Positions 9,704 to 20,201 of a DNA stretch of 64,000 nucleotides are shown in pieces. Position 1 is the stretch's first letter. The number at the start of each line of letters is the position of its first letter. The position numbers and the translations under genes are program-made. Origin of the DNA: Roseibium aggregatum (lineage in GTDB: Bacteria > Pseudomonadota > Alphaproteobacteria > Rhizobiales > Stappiaceae); contig NZ_JABFCZ010000006.1 of NCBI RefSeq assembly GCF_014692675.1, forward strand, positions 1 through 64,000, in the 5' to 3' direction. The notes under the pieces were generated by a model. The model saw nothing but the letters and a program-made list of their open reading frames with translations. It searched no databases and had not been told where the DNA came from.

Positions 9704-11038
9704 ATGGCATCCGCCGCCGAACAACTGGCGTCAAATCTCAATTTCTCAGCTTTCGCCAAGGCTGAAGAACTCAAGAAGCGCATCTGGTTCACGCTGGGGG
9801 CGCTTTTGGTTTATCGACTGGGGACTTACATCCCGCTTCCGGGCATTAATCCGGAAGCCTTCGCGAACGCCTTCAACCAGGCGCAGTCCGGTATCATCGG
9901 CATGTTCAACATGTTCTCCGGTGGTGCGGTTCAGCGCATGGCGATCTTCGCGCTCGGCATCATGCCGTACATCTCCGCCTCCATCATCATGCAGCTGATG
10001 ACGACCGTCGTGCCGTCGCTGGAGCAGATGAAGAAGGAAGGCGAGCAGGGACGTAAGGTCATCAACCAGTATACCCGCTACGGTACGGTGATCCTGGCCG
10101 CCTTCCAGGCCTACGGCATCGCCGTCGGCCTTGAGGGCGCAACCAATGTCGTTTCCGATCCGGGCTGGTTCTTCCGTGCGTCCACGGTCATCACGCTGGT
10201 CGGCGGCACCATGTTCCTCATGTGGCTGGGTGAACAGATCACCTCGCGCGGCATCGGTAACGGCATTTCGCTGATCATCTTCGCCGGTATCGTTGCCGGC
10301 CTGCCGAAGGCGGTCGTCTCGACGCTCGAACTCGGCCGCCAGGGCGCGCTTGCCACCTGGATCATCCTGATGGTGGTCGTGGTCGCCGTCGTCGTGATCG
10401 GGGTCATTGTGTTCATGGAACGCGCCCAGCGGCGCCTGCTGATCCAGTATCCGAAGCGCCAGATGGGCAACCGGATGTTCGAGGGCAACACGTCGTTCCT
10501 GCCGCTGAAGCTGAACACCGCCGGTGTTATCCCTCCGATCTTCGCGTCTTCGCTGCTGCTGGTTCCGGCCACCGTTGCCGGGTTCGCCGGCCAGGGCGGA
10601 TCGAACGAATGGGTGACCACCATCACGGCGCTGCTGGGCCACGGCCAGCCGCTCTACATGGTCTTCTATGCGTCGATGATCATCTTCTTCAGCTTCTTCT
10701 ATACGGCGATCGTGTTCAATCCGACCGACACCGCGGATAACCTGAAGAAACACGGCGGCTTCATTCCGGGCATTCGCCCGGGTGAAAGGACGGCGCAGTA
10801 CATCGATTATGTGCTGACCCGTGTCACCGTCGTGGGGGCGATCTACATCACCCTCGTTTGTCTATTACCCGAATTCCTCATTTCGGCGACAGGCGTTCCG
10901 TTCTATTTCGGGGGAACCTCGCTGTTGATTGTGGTCAGCGTGACCATGGATACTGTATCCCAGATCCAGGGCCATCTGCTCGCTCATCAGTACGAGGGCC
11001 TTGTAAAGAAAGCGAAACTAAGGGGGAGACGCCGATGA
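9704..11038 (+). CDS. secY: Protein translocase subunit SecY
   Basis: This 444-residue polytopic inner-membrane protein has the SecY signatures [19 protein letters not shown] (TM2) and [13 protein letters not shown] (TM4) and about ten hydrophobic segments. SecY forms the Sec protein-conducting channel with SecE and SecG. The N-terminus is cytoplasmic and has the Lys-rich [14 protein letters not shown]. Its TGA overlaps the adk ATG (ATGA), so the two genes are likely translationally coupled. Confidence 0.98.
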   Translation: MASAAEQLASNLNFSAFAKAEELKKRIWFTLGALLVYRLGTYIPLPGINPEAFANAFNQAQSGIIGMFNMFSGGAVQRMAIFALGIMPYISASIIMQLMTTVVPSLEQMKKEGEQGRKVINQYTRYGTVILAAFQAYGIAVGLEGATNVVSDPGWFFRASTVITLVGGTMFLMWLGEQITSRGIGNGISLIIFAGIVAGLPKAVVSTLELGRQGALATWIILMVVVVAVVVIGVIVFMERAQRRLLIQYPKRQMGNRMFEGNTSFLPLKLNTAGVIPPIFASSLLLVPATVAGFAGQGGSNEWVTTITALLGHGQPLYMVFYASMIIFFSFFYTAIVFNPTDTADNLKKHGGFIPGIRPGERTAQYIDYVLTRVTVVGAIYITLVCLLPEFLISATGVPFYFGGTSLLIVVSVTMDTVSQIQGHLLAHQYEGLVKKAKLRGRRR

Positions 11039-11631
11039 GGCTCATTCTGGTCGGACCGCCGGGGGCGGGGAAGGGAACACAGGCAACGCGTCTGGTCGCC
11101 AAATATGGCATTCCCCAACTGTCGACGGGCGACATGCTGCGGGCAGCCGTTGCGGCACAGACACCGATCGGCCTGAAGGCCAAGGAAGTCATGGACGCCG
11201 GCGGCCTGGTCTCCGATGAAATCGTCGTCGGCATCATCCGGGACCGGATCGGCGAGGAGGATGCTCAGAAGGGGTTTATCCTCGACGGCTTCCCGCGCAC
11301 GCTGGCCCAGGCCGAGGCCCTGGACCAGATGCTGAGCGAAAAGGGCATCAAGCTCGACAGCGTCCTGGAACTGCGGGTCGACCAGGAAAAGCTCGTCGGC
11401 CGGATCATCAACCGGGCCGAGGAAGCCAAGGCAAAGGGCGAAGCGGTCCGCAAGGACGACGATCCGGAAGTCTTCAAGCAGCGGCTTGAGGCCTATAACC
11501 GCGATACCGCGGTGGTCGTGCCCTACTACGCCAAGAGCGGCCTTTTGACCGTTGTTGACGGAATGCAGTCAATCGACGAGGTGACCGCGGCGATCGATGC
11601 CGTGCTTTCCCGTCTTGACGAAAACGTTTAG
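11035..11631 (+). CDS. adk: Adenylate kinase (short-LID type)
   Basis: The enzyme interconverts ATP + AMP and 2 ADP. The start is ATG 11035, overlapping the secY stop, giving 198 residues. It has the P-loop [10 protein letters not shown] (residues 7-16), the AMP-binding STGDMLR, and the core FILDGFPRT motif. The LID segment is very short ([20 protein letters not shown]) with no zinc Cys, the form seen in many alphaproteobacteria. Adk commonly follows secY in spc operons. Confidence 0.98.
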   Translation: MRLILVGPPGAGKGTQATRLVAKYGIPQLSTGDMLRAAVAAQTPIGLKAKEVMDAGGLVSDEIVVGIIRDRIGEEDAQKGFILDGFPRTLAQAEALDQMLSEKGIKLDSVLELRVDQEKLVGRIINRAEEAKAKGEAVRKDDDPEVFKQRLEAYNRDTAVVVPYYAKSGLLTVVDGMQSIDEVTAAIDAVLSRLDENV

Positions 11632-11833
11632 AGCCGTTAAAGGACGCGCTCAATCTGAAATGAGTGGTGTCGCTCCCGTCTTGCGCGGGACCGGCACATT
11701 CTGTGCTTGGTGAACCTGATTTGGTTGGGAACCCCGGCAAAAACAAGTGCTCCGCAAGGGCCGGCCTCCACCGGACGCGGGGAATAACAGTGGACGCGGC
11801 TGTTTTTTGCAGCTGCCAGAAATGGAGACGAAC
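11632..11833 (+). other. adk-rpsM intergenic leader
   Basis: This 202-base gap is the largest inside the ribosomal cluster. It holds several short inverted repeats (for example GGGCCGGCC at 11758) but no terminator with a U-tract and no credible small gene. It may hold an internal promoter for the alpha operon (rpsM-rpsK-rpoA-rplQ); none could be assigned firmly. Confidence 0.4.
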
Positions 11834-12202
11834 GTGGCACGTATTGCTGGCGTTAACATCCCGACGAACAAGCGCGTTGTCATCGCGCTTCAGTATATTC
11901 ACGGCATCGGCGCGAAGCTGGCGCAGGAAATCACCGAAAAGGTGAACATTGCCCCGGAACGCCGCGTGAACGAGCTTTCCGACGCAGAAGTGCTGCAGAT
12001 CCGTGAAACCATCGACCGCGATTACATGGTCGAAGGCGATCTGCGCCGTGACACCGCAATGAACATCAAGCGTCTGATGGACCTCGGCTGCTACCGCGGC
12101 CTGCGGCACCGCCGCGGTCTTCCGGTTCGCGGTCAACGGACTCATACGAACGCCCGCACCCGCAAGGGTCCGGCTAAGCCGATCGCAGGCAAGAAGAAGT
12201 AA
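11834..12202 (+). CDS. rpsM: 30S ribosomal protein S13
   Basis: I start this gene at GTG 11834 ([15 protein letters not shown]), the conserved N-terminus, giving 122 residues; an ATG further upstream would add unrelated residues. The basic C-terminal tail ([18 protein letters not shown]) contacts tRNA in the P site. S13 is the first gene of the alpha operon. The gene for S4 (rpsD) is not in this operon, as is usual in alphaproteobacteria. Confidence 0.97.
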   Translation: MARIAGVNIPTNKRVVIALQYIHGIGAKLAQEITEKVNIAPERRVNELSDAEVLQIRETIDRDYMVEGDLRRDTAMNIKRLMDLGCYRGLRHRRGLPVRGQRTHTNARTRKGPAKPIAGKKK

Positions 12203-12269
12203 ACCACCAGCGATTGGCGGTGGAGCTGCCGGGATTACGGCAGTGTAGAGATCGAAGTAAGGAACAAGA

Positions 12270-12659
12270 ATGGCTAAAGACACGACACGCGTGCGTCGCC
12301 GCGAACGCAAGAACATCTCGTCCGGCGTTGCGCATGTGAATTCGACATTCAACAATACCATGATCACGATCACGGATGCCCAGGGCAATGCAATTTCCTG
12401 GTCGTCTGCCGGTGCACTCGGCTTCAAGGGTTCGCGTAAGTCTACCCCTTATGCTGCCCAGGTTGCCGCTGAAGACGCTGCCAAGAAGGCCGCCGAACAC
12501 GGCATGCGTACGCTGGAAGTGGAAGTTCGTGGTCCGGGCTCGGGCCGTGAATCGGCTCTTCGCGCCCTCCAGGCTGCCGGTTTCCTGATCACGTCGATCC
12601 GCGATGTGACGCCGATTCCGCACAACGGCTGCCGTCCGCGCAAGCGTCGCCGCGTCTAA
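12270..12659 (+). CDS. rpsK: 30S ribosomal protein S11
   Basis: A 129-residue S11 with [35 protein letters not shown] (in part) and a C-terminal [11 protein letters not shown], all diagnostic. S11 forms the 30S platform with S6, S18 and S21. An RBS-like AAGGAA lies about 10 bases before the ATG. Confidence 0.98.
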   Translation: MAKDTTRVRRRERKNISSGVAHVNSTFNNTMITITDAQGNAISWSSAGALGFKGSRKSTPYAAQVAAEDAAKKAAEHGMRTLEVEVRGPGSGRESALRALQAAGFLITSIRDVTPIPHNGCRPRKRRRV

Positions 12660-12749
12660 GGCCTCACCGCCTGACGCAAATGTTTCTCCAATGGCAAAGA
12701 ATAGTCCGGGCGCAAACAGGCCGGACGGGATAGCCGAAGGGGCAAGAAC

Positions 12750-13772
12750 GTGACCATTCAAAAGAACTGGCAAGAACTGATCAAGCCGACCAAGCTCGAA
12801 GTCAAGCCGGGTGAAGACCCCCGGTTTCTGGCGACGGTTGTCGCCGAGCCGCTCGAGCGCGGATACGGCCTGACGCTGGGCAATGCCCTACGCCGCATCC
12901 TTCTGTCCTCGTTGCAGGGGGCGGCCGTGACGGCGGTGCAGATCGACGGCGTGCTGCACGAGTTCTCGTCGATCCCCGGCGTCCGCGAAGACGTGACCGA
13001 CATCGTTCTCAACATCAAGGAAATCGCCATCCGCATGGAAGGCGAAGGTCCCAAGCGCATGGTCGTGCGCAAGCAGGGCCCGGGTGTTGTGACCGCCGGT
13101 GACATCCAGACCGTGGGCGATGTGGAAGTGCTCAACCCGGACCTCGTCCTGTGCACGCTGGACGAAGGTGCGGAAATCCGCATGGAATTCACCGTCAACA
13201 CCGGCAAGGGCTACGTGTCTTCCGACCGTAACCGCCCGGAAGACGCTCCGATCGGTCTGATCCCGGTCGACAGCCTCTATTCCCCGGTGAAGAAGGTTTC
13301 CTATAAGGTCGAGAACACCCGTGAGGGCCAGGTCCTCGACTATGACAAGCTTACCCTGACCGTCGAAACCGATGGTTCGGTGAAGCCGGATGACGCTGTG
13401 GCTTTCGCAGCGCGCATCCTCCAGGACCAACTGTCCATCTTCGTCAATTTCGAAGAGCCGAAGCGCGAAGCAGCCGAGGAAACCGTCCCGGAACTCGCCT
13501 TCAACCCGGCCCTTCTGAAGAAGGTCGACGAGCTGGAACTGTCGGTCCGTTCGGCCAACTGCCTGAAGAACGACAATATCGTGTATATTGGCGATCTCAT
13601 TCAGAAGACCGAAGCGGAAATGCTGCGCACGCCGAACTTCGGCCGCAAGTCGCTCAACGAGATCAAGGAAGTTCTCGCACAGATGGGCCTGCATCTGGGC
13701 ATGGAAGTGGCCAACTGGCCGCCTGAGAACATCGAAGATCTCGCCAAGCGTTACGAAGACCATCAGTATTAA
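12750..13772 (+). CDS. rpoA: DNA-directed RNA polymerase alpha subunit
   Basis: This 340-residue subunit starts at GTG 12750 with [17 protein letters not shown]. The N-terminal domain (about residues 1-235) dimerises and contains [18 protein letters not shown]. The C-terminal domain (about 255-330) has the HhH fold [16 protein letters not shown], whose Arg corresponds to E. coli Arg265, contacting UP elements and activators. It scaffolds assembly of beta and beta'. Its length is normal and it lies between rpsK and rplQ. Confidence 0.98.
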   Translation: MTIQKNWQELIKPTKLEVKPGEDPRFLATVVAEPLERGYGLTLGNALRRILLSSLQGAAVTAVQIDGVLHEFSSIPGVREDVTDIVLNIKEIAIRMEGEGPKRMVVRKQGPGVVTAGDIQTVGDVEVLNPDLVLCTLDEGAEIRMEFTVNTGKGYVSSDRNRPEDAPIGLIPVDSLYSPVKKVSYKVENTREGQVLDYDKLTLTVETDGSVKPDDAVAFAARILQDQLSIFVNFEEPKREAAEETVPELAFNPALLKKVDELELSVRSANCLKNDNIVYIGDLIQKTEAEMLRTPNFGRKSLNEIKEVLAQMGLHLGMEVANWPPENIEDLAKRYEDHQY

Positions 13773-13846
13773 GGGACGCAAGCGTCCCTGAAGGATCAAC
13801 CGGGTAGGGCACGAGACGAGCCGCCCGACAGAAAAAGGAGAGGGCC

Positions 13847-14272
13847 ATGCGCCACGGTAAAGCCGGCCGCAAGCTCAACCGGACCTCTAGCCACCGCAAG
13901 GCTATGTTCGCAAATATGGCGGCGTCGCTGATCAAGCATGAACAGATCGTCACGACCCTGCCGAAGGCCAAGGAAATGAAGCCGATCATCGACAAGCTGA
14001 TTACGCTCGGCAAGCGCGGTGATCTTCACGCACGCCGCCAGGCGATTTCGCAGGTTCGCGATGTCGCCATGGTGCGCAAGCTGTTCGATACGCTCGGCGA
14101 ACGCTACAAGGACCGCCAGGGCGGCTACAGCCGGGTTCTGAAGGCCGGTTTCCGCCACGGCGACAGTGCTCCGATGGCCGTGATCGAACTGGTCGATCGT
14201 GACATGGATGCCCGCGGTTCCGAAGACCGGGCTCGCGTTGAAGCCGAAGCAGCGGCAGAAAACGCAGCGTAA
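13847..14272 (+). CDS. rplQ: 50S ribosomal protein L17
   Basis: The 141-residue L17 begins [20 protein letters not shown], the family signature, and ends with an Ala/Glu-rich tail. An RBS AAAGGAG lies just upstream (13834-13840). It is the last gene of the ribosomal cluster and is followed 26 bases later by a strong terminator. Confidence 0.98.
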   Translation: MRHGKAGRKLNRTSSHRKAMFANMAASLIKHEQIVTTLPKAKEMKPIIDKLITLGKRGDLHARRQAISQVRDVAMVRKLFDTLGERYKDRQGGYSRVLKAGFRHGDSAPMAVIELVDRDMDARGSEDRARVEAEAAAENAA

Positions 14273-14297
14273 ACAAGACTTTAAATTAACAGTCTGT

Positions 14298-14329
14298 AAA
14301 AGGCGGGTCTTAACCCGCCTTTTATTTTG
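14298..14329 (+). terminator. Rho-independent terminator after rplQ
   Basis: A perfect stem AAAAGGCGGGT / ACCCGCCTTTT (14298-14308 and 14313-14323) with a CTTA loop is followed by ATTTTG. It closes the long S10-spc-alpha transcript. The downstream 14330-14475 is AT-rich with no gene and probably holds the promoter of the next gene. Confidence 0.93.
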
Positions 14330-14475
14330 TTTTGAATTGTCAACAGGAAAGATTGCCTTTGTTTTCAATAGGATGAGTTTGCAACCGTCTGTAATTTTCC
14401 TGATTATCGTTATTTTAACCGCCCTAAACGAAAGTCTCATCCAATCCTAGTATTACCGCTGGTGGGGAGGATGGA

Positions 14476-16665
14476 ATGGACGCGGAACAGCAATCATCCG
14501 CAGAGAATTACAAGAAGAACCGGTTCTTGCGGCTCAAGGTTATCGTGCCGGTTCTTATGGTCGGTGTCACTTTCGCTTCCTGCGTAGCAGTCGGTATCGG
14601 TGGCTACCTTAACGCGCGTTCGGGGCTGAAGCAGGCGGCCCAGGGCGAGCTGACCATGGTGGCCAGGGCGCGTCAGGCCTTGGTCGGCATGCGTCTGGAA
14701 GGGCTGGCCGGCTCCTTGTCGAACGTTTCCTCCGGCGCCGGCGCGGCACTTGCGCTCAACGACATGAACTCGGCCCTGGTGAACCTGGAAAACGACCGGG
14801 CATCTCTGAAGGAATATTTCCAGCCGGATGGGTCCACTCCGGCAGAACGCGCGGAAAAGACCGGCAAGGACAACAAGACCATGTACGCCTGGCGTCACAC
14901 GGACGTCCACGGCAGCTTCTTTTCCGAATGGAAGAACGGCAACTACGCGGATATCTACGTCCTCAACAAGGAAGGCCGGGTGATCTATACGGTCACCAAG
15001 TCGGCTGACTTCCTTGAAAAGGTCGATGGCGACATGCTGAAGGATACCGCGCTCGCGACGGTCTACAAAGAGGCCATGGCCGGCGAAAAGGGGCAGCAGT
15101 TCTTCTCCAAGTTCGAGAAATACGGCCCCGCGGGCGGTGAAGCCTCCATGTTCATCGGCTCGCCGGCCTTCCTGACGTCCTTTACCGGTGAAGAGCTGGG
15201 CGGTGTCGTCGTTATCCGGATCAACTCCGGATATCTCGAAGCCGTGACCAACGACCGCAAGGGCCTGGGTGAAACCGGCCAGGTCTATATGGTCAATCAG
15301 GACGGAACCCTGATCACCAACCAGCCGCTGTCTGCGGAACCGACCGCGCTGACCAAGACCATGGCGTCCGAACTGGTCACCAAGGCGGCCGGCGGTATGG
15401 AAACCAAGGGTATGATGACCGGTCAGGACGGGGTCGACCGCCTGATGGTCGCGGAACCGGTGACCTTCGGTGACGAGAGCTGGGCGATGGTCGCGGAGCT
15501 CTCCGAAGCGGAATCCATGGCCAGCGTCGATGAAATGCGCAACTCCATGATCCTGTCGACGCTGATCACCGTCGGTATCGCAGCGGTCATCGCCCTGTTC
15601 TTCTCCCGCTCGATCACCAACCCGCTCGGCACGCTGGTGACCGCGCTGGAAGACATCGCACGGGGCAATCACAGCGCCGATATCTCCGCGGCGCGGCGCG
15701 GCGACGAAATCGGCGACATCGGCCGGGCCGTCGTCAAGATCCGCGAAAATGCGGCCGAGGAGCAGGAGCGCCGGGCGGAACTGGAAGCGCAGAACGCGCG
15801 AACCCAGGCCGAGCAGCGCAAGGAAATGCTGGGCGGACTTGCCGCGGAATTCGAGGCAAGCGTGGGCAAGGTGGTCGAGCATGTGACCCATTCCGCAATG
15901 ACCTTGCGGGATGCGGCCGACGAGATGCGCAAGATGACGGAGGAATCCGGCGACACCTCGACCCGTGCCGCCCAGGTCTCCGCCGATGCCATGAACGAAG
16001 TGCAGTCGATCGCGACCGCCTCGGACCAGCTGTCGAGCTCCATTCAGGAAATCTCGTCGCTGATCGAGCGGTCTTCGGCAGTTGCCCAGACGGCGACGGT
16101 GCGTGCGGAGTCCACCAACAGCACGGTGCGGTCGCTGGCGGAAGCCGCCAACCGCATCGGCGAGGTGGTGACCCTGATCAGCGATATCGCCGACCAGACC
16201 AACCTGCTTGCGCTCAACGCCACGATCGAGGCGGCACGCGCCGGCGAGGCGGGCAAAGGCTTTGCGGTCGTTGCCTCGGAGGTGAAGGAACTCGCCTCTC
16301 AGACCGGCAAGGCCACCGGCGAGATCCAGCAGCAGATCGACGCGATCCGACAGGCAACCGAAGAAGCGGTCTCCGCAATCGGCGAAATCCAGGAGACGAT
16401 CGGCGAGATCACCCAGTCGGTGACCGACGTTTCCGCCGCCGTGACGGAGCAGAGCTTCGCCACCCGGGGCATTGCCGAAAACACCCAGCGGGCCGCGGAA
16501 GGCACGTCGCGGGTCTCGGAAGACATTTCCAACGTCAGCGAGATGTCTCAGAAGACCAACGAATCCGCCAACGTCTTCACCGAAAAGGTGGCAGAGCTCT
16601 CCGAACAGGCCAGCCATCTGGACCGGGAGGTCCGCGGATTCCTGTCTCAGGTCCGCTCCGCCTGA
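14476..16665 (+). CDS. Methyl-accepting chemotaxis protein with Cache-like periplasmic domain
   Basis: This 729-residue receptor has a first membrane segment near residues 22-45, a periplasmic sensor of about 310 residues (to about 355) that looks like a double-Cache domain (YADIYVLNKEGRVIYT, GQVYMVNQDGTLITN), a second membrane segment at 356-376, HAMP (about 377-430) and a methyl-accepting signalling domain. The kinase-contact hairpin tip is [20 protein letters not shown] near residues 568-587. No CheR-tethering pentapeptide is visible at the C-terminus. GGGGAGG at 14464-14470 is the likely RBS. No ligand can be named. The gene lies alone between the ribosomal cluster and the protease, bounded by terminators on both sides. 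Confidence 0.93.
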   Translation: MDAEQQSSAENYKKNRFLRLKVIVPVLMVGVTFASCVAVGIGGYLNARSGLKQAAQGELTMVARARQALVGMRLEGLAGSLSNVSSGAGAALALNDMNSALVNLENDRASLKEYFQPDGSTPAERAEKTGKDNKTMYAWRHTDVHGSFFSEWKNGNYADIYVLNKEGRVIYTVTKSADFLEKVDGDMLKDTALATVYKEAMAGEKGQQFFSKFEKYGPAGGEASMFIGSPAFLTSFTGEELGGVVVIRINSGYLEAVTNDRKGLGETGQVYMVNQDGTLITNQPLSAEPTALTKTMASELVTKAAGGMETKGMMTGQDGVDRLMVAEPVTFGDESWAMVAELSEAESMASVDEMRNSMILSTLITVGIAAVIALFFSRSITNPLGTLVTALEDIARGNHSADISAARRGDEIGDIGRAVVKIRENAAEEQERRAELEAQNARTQAEQRKEMLGGLAAEFEASVGKVVEHVTHSAMTLRDAADEMRKMTEESGDTSTRAAQVSADAMNEVQSIATASDQLSSSIQEISSLIERSSAVAQTATVRAESTNSTVRSLAEAANRIGEVVTLISDIADQTNLLALNATIEAARAGEAGKGFAVVASEVKELASQTGKATGEIQQQIDAIRQATEEAVSAIGEIQETIGEITQSVTDVSAAVTEQSFATRGIAENTQRAAEGTSRVSEDISNVSEMSQKTNESANVFTEKVAELSEQASHLDREVRGFLSQVRSA

Positions 16666-16691
16666 TCCGCAACGCGGAACCAGAAAACACC

Positions 16692-16728
16692 AACGGCCGC
16701 CGGTTCTCCCGGCGGCCGTTTTGTTTTT
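16692..16728 (+). terminator. Rho-independent terminator after chemotaxis receptor gene
   Basis: A 12-bp perfect stem AACGGCCGCCGG / CCGGCGGCCGTT (16692-16703, 16709-16720) with loop TTCTC is followed by TTGTTTTT. It begins 26 bases after the stop codon of the receptor gene. Confidence 0.93.
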
Positions 16729-16759
16729 AGGACAAGCAGGGCCGCACCACACCCGCTGC

Positions 16760-16868
16760 TGTCATTCCCGCGTGTTTGGTTGTTTGATCGGGGAGGTCTG
16801 GGCCTATACCGGGAGGACACGGCGTACTGGGTCTCGGCTCTCCGCTTACGCTCCGGCCCGGATGACAA
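16760..16868. repeat. Extragenic inverted-end repeat, copy 1 (degenerate)
   Basis: This segment starts TGTCATTCCCG and ends CCCGGATGACA, an imperfect inverted pair about 110 bases apart. Two other stretches (27140-27261 and 49310-49422) have the same style: GTCAT-C-CCGG ends with a GGATCCCGGGTCTC-like inner part. The body of the three copies is poorly conserved. Together with flanking unassigned DNA it fills the 363-base gap between the receptor terminator and the protease start; no gene is seen in that gap. Confidence 0.55.
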
Positions 16869-17028
16869 TCTGAATATGTGGCACGGCCTTGCATCACACT
16901 CAGGCCGTCATCACTTCTCCCGAAACCGCTTTTTTCCTGCGCTTTGCCATTGCCTCTTTTTGTCCCCATCTGGCATGTATCAGAACCGGCGACGGGGTGC
17001 GGATTCGCTAGTATTTGGAGAAAGTTTC

Positions 17029-18468
<1,440 letters not shown>

Positions 18469-18504
18469 GGGGTTCAAAAGCACTCGCTTTCGAACCGGGT
18501 TCGT

Positions 18505-18646
18505 CTCCCCCCTTGAGGGGGAGATGTCACCGCAGGTGACAGAGGGGGGTAACGACAGTGGCGTTAGATTCCGGTGCTTCGGTATGTCGAGAGGCTGACA
18601 CCCCCCTCTGTCCGCTAAAGCGGACATCTCCCCCTCAAGGGGGGAG
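18505..18646. repeat. Long palindromic intergenic repeat, copy 1
   Basis: Left arm 18505-18550 and right arm 18599-18646 are inverted copies beginning and ending with CTCCCCCCTTGAGGGGGAG and its complement, separated by about 48 unrelated bases. Each arm has its own apical stem: GTCACC/GGTGAC on the left and GTCCGCT/AGCGGAC on the right. The element starts 37 bases after the protease stop codon. A second copy is at 31956-32094. Similar G-tract palindromes are widespread in Hyphomicrobiales genomes to my recollection; I did not check a database. Confidence 0.85.
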
Positions 18647-18680
18647 AGGGGCGCAAGGGGCAGAGGAATGAGACCGATTG

Positions 18681-18724
18681 TTTCCCTCAGAAGGGAAACG
18701 TTTCAGGAGATAATGCGGCAGTGA
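18681..18724 (+). promoter_or_regulatory. rarA leader: hairpin and three-codon upstream ORF
   Basis: A hairpin TTTCCCT-CAGA-AGGGAAA (18681-18698) is followed by AGGAG at 18705-18709 and then by ATG-CGG-CAG-TGA (18713-18724). The A of this TGA stop lies inside the rarA start: rarA begins at GTG 18721, which overlaps the CAG-TGA. The Shine-Dalgarno is well spaced for the ATG and too far (about 11 bases) from the GTG. The arrangement would fit reinitiation or coupling from a minimal leader peptide, or it marks a mutated older start. Confidence 0.5.
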
Positions 18725-20031
18725 GCGATCTTTTCGAAGCTTCGGGATTGGCAGCGGACGTGGCCCGTCCGCTGGCGGACCGGCTGCGGCCGCAGAAGCT
18801 TGGTGATGTGGTCGGGCAGGATCACCTGCTCGGGCCCGAAGGCACGCTGTCGCGCATGCTCAAGAGCCGGACGCTCGGGTCGCTGATCTTCTGGGGGCCG
18901 CCGGGGACGGGCAAGACCACCGTCGCACGCCTGCTGGCGGCGGAAACCGATCTTGCCTTCGAGCAGATCTCGGCGATCTTCTCCGGTGTTGCCGATCTGA
19001 AGAAGGTGTTCGAAACCGCCCGTGCGCGGCGGATGAGCGGGCGGTCCACGCTGCTTTTCGTCGACGAGATCCACCGGTTCAACCGGGCCCAGCAGGACAG
19101 CTTCCTGCCGGTCATGGAAGACGGCACGATCACGCTCGTCGGCGCGACGACGGAAAACCCGTCCTTCGAGCTCAATGCCGCGCTTCTGTCGCGCTCCCAC
19201 GTGATGACCTTTCATTCCCTCAATATCGAGGCGCTCAACAGGCTGCTGGACCGCGCGGAGGAAGTGGAAGACAAACCGCTGCCGCTCGATCAGGAGGCCC
19301 GCGCGGTGCTGGTGCGCATGGCCGACGGCGACGGCCGCTCGGCGCTCACGCTCGCCGAGGACGTGTGGCGGGCCGCGGATGAGGGCGAGGTGTTTGACGC
19401 GGAGCGCCTGCAGGAGATCGTCCAGCGCCGGGCACCGATCTACGACAAGAGCGCGGACGGCCACTACAATCTGATCTCCGCGCTGCACAAGTCGGTGCGC
19501 GGGTCCGATCCGGATGCGGCGCTCTACTGGTTCTGCCGCATGCTGGACGGCGGCGAAGATCCGCTTTATCTCGCCCGCCGGCTGATCCGCATGGCGGTGG
19601 AGGATATCGGTCTTGCCGACCCGCATGCGCTGGTGCAGGCGAATGCGGCGCGCGATGCCTATCAGATGCTGGGCTCGCCGGAAGGCGAACTGGCGCTCGC
19701 CCAGACGGTGGTCTATCTGGCGACCGCGCCGAAATCGAACGGGGTCTATATGGCCTACAAGGCGGCAACCCGCAGCGCCAAGACCAGCGGTTCCCTGCTG
19801 CCGCCCAAGCACATCCTCAATGCGCCGACGAAGCTGATGAAAGAGGAAGGCTACGGGGCCGGCTATCAGTACGATCACGACGCGCCGGACGGCTTCTCCG
19901 GCCAGGACTATTTTCCCGAGGATCTCGGGCGTCAGACCTATTACGATCCCCCGGAGCGCGGCTTTGAGCGCGAATTGCGCAAGCGTCTGGAATACTGGAG
20001 CAAACTGCGCCGGGAACGCGGTGGAGCCTAG
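18721..20031 (+). CDS. rarA: Replication-associated recombination protein A (RarA/MgsA)
   Basis: A 436-residue AAA+ ATPase of the clamp-loader clade. It has RPLADRLRPQKLGDVVGQDH near the N-terminus, Walker A GPPGTGKTT (about residues 60-68), Walker B LLFVDEIHRF, sensor-1 LVGATTENPSFE and the MgsA C-terminal tetramerisation part (ILNAPTKLMKEEGYGAGYQYDHD in part). RarA acts at stalled replication forks and binds SSB. Start is GTG 18721. In related genomes it follows the Do-type protease gene, as here. Confidence 0.95.
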   Translation: MSDLFEASGLAADVARPLADRLRPQKLGDVVGQDHLLGPEGTLSRMLKSRTLGSLIFWGPPGTGKTTVARLLAAETDLAFEQISAIFSGVADLKKVFETARARRMSGRSTLLFVDEIHRFNRAQQDSFLPVMEDGTITLVGATTENPSFELNAALLSRSHVMTFHSLNIEALNRLLDRAEEVEDKPLPLDQEARAVLVRMADGDGRSALTLAEDVWRAADEGEVFDAERLQEIVQRRAPIYDKSADGHYNLISALHKSVRGSDPDAALYWFCRMLDGGEDPLYLARRLIRMAVEDIGLADPHALVQANAARDAYQMLGSPEGELALAQTVVYLATAPKSNGVYMAYKAATRSAKTSGSLLPPKHILNAPTKLMKEEGYGAGYQYDHDAPDGFSGQDYFPEDLGRQTYYDPPERGFERELRKRLEYWSKLRRERGGA

Positions 20032-20201
20032 GGTCCGTACCCTGGGGATCACGCGAGCCGCCGGGATGCAACATAACGTGATCCGCACTTGCGTTACGTT
20101 CCGACTAAAGGGCGCTATCCTCCGGTTCTGGCGTCAAGCCGCTCTTAAGAAGGCCGGGAGTACACTCACCGCGTTCTCTGTGGGTCTAAGGCGCAAACGG
20201 G

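Noticed and set aside
9746-10753. A 335-codon minus-strand frame inside secY
   Set aside because: Antisense to an essential, well-conserved gene; charged low-complexity product with no domain.
14494-16752. A 752-codon minus-strand frame over the chemotaxis receptor gene
   Set aside because: Antisense shadow; its product is His/Arg/Gly-rich and runs through a strong terminator.
18476-18660. Insertion sequence after the protease gene
   Set aside because: There is no transposase frame; the segment is a palindromic repeat also present at 31956.
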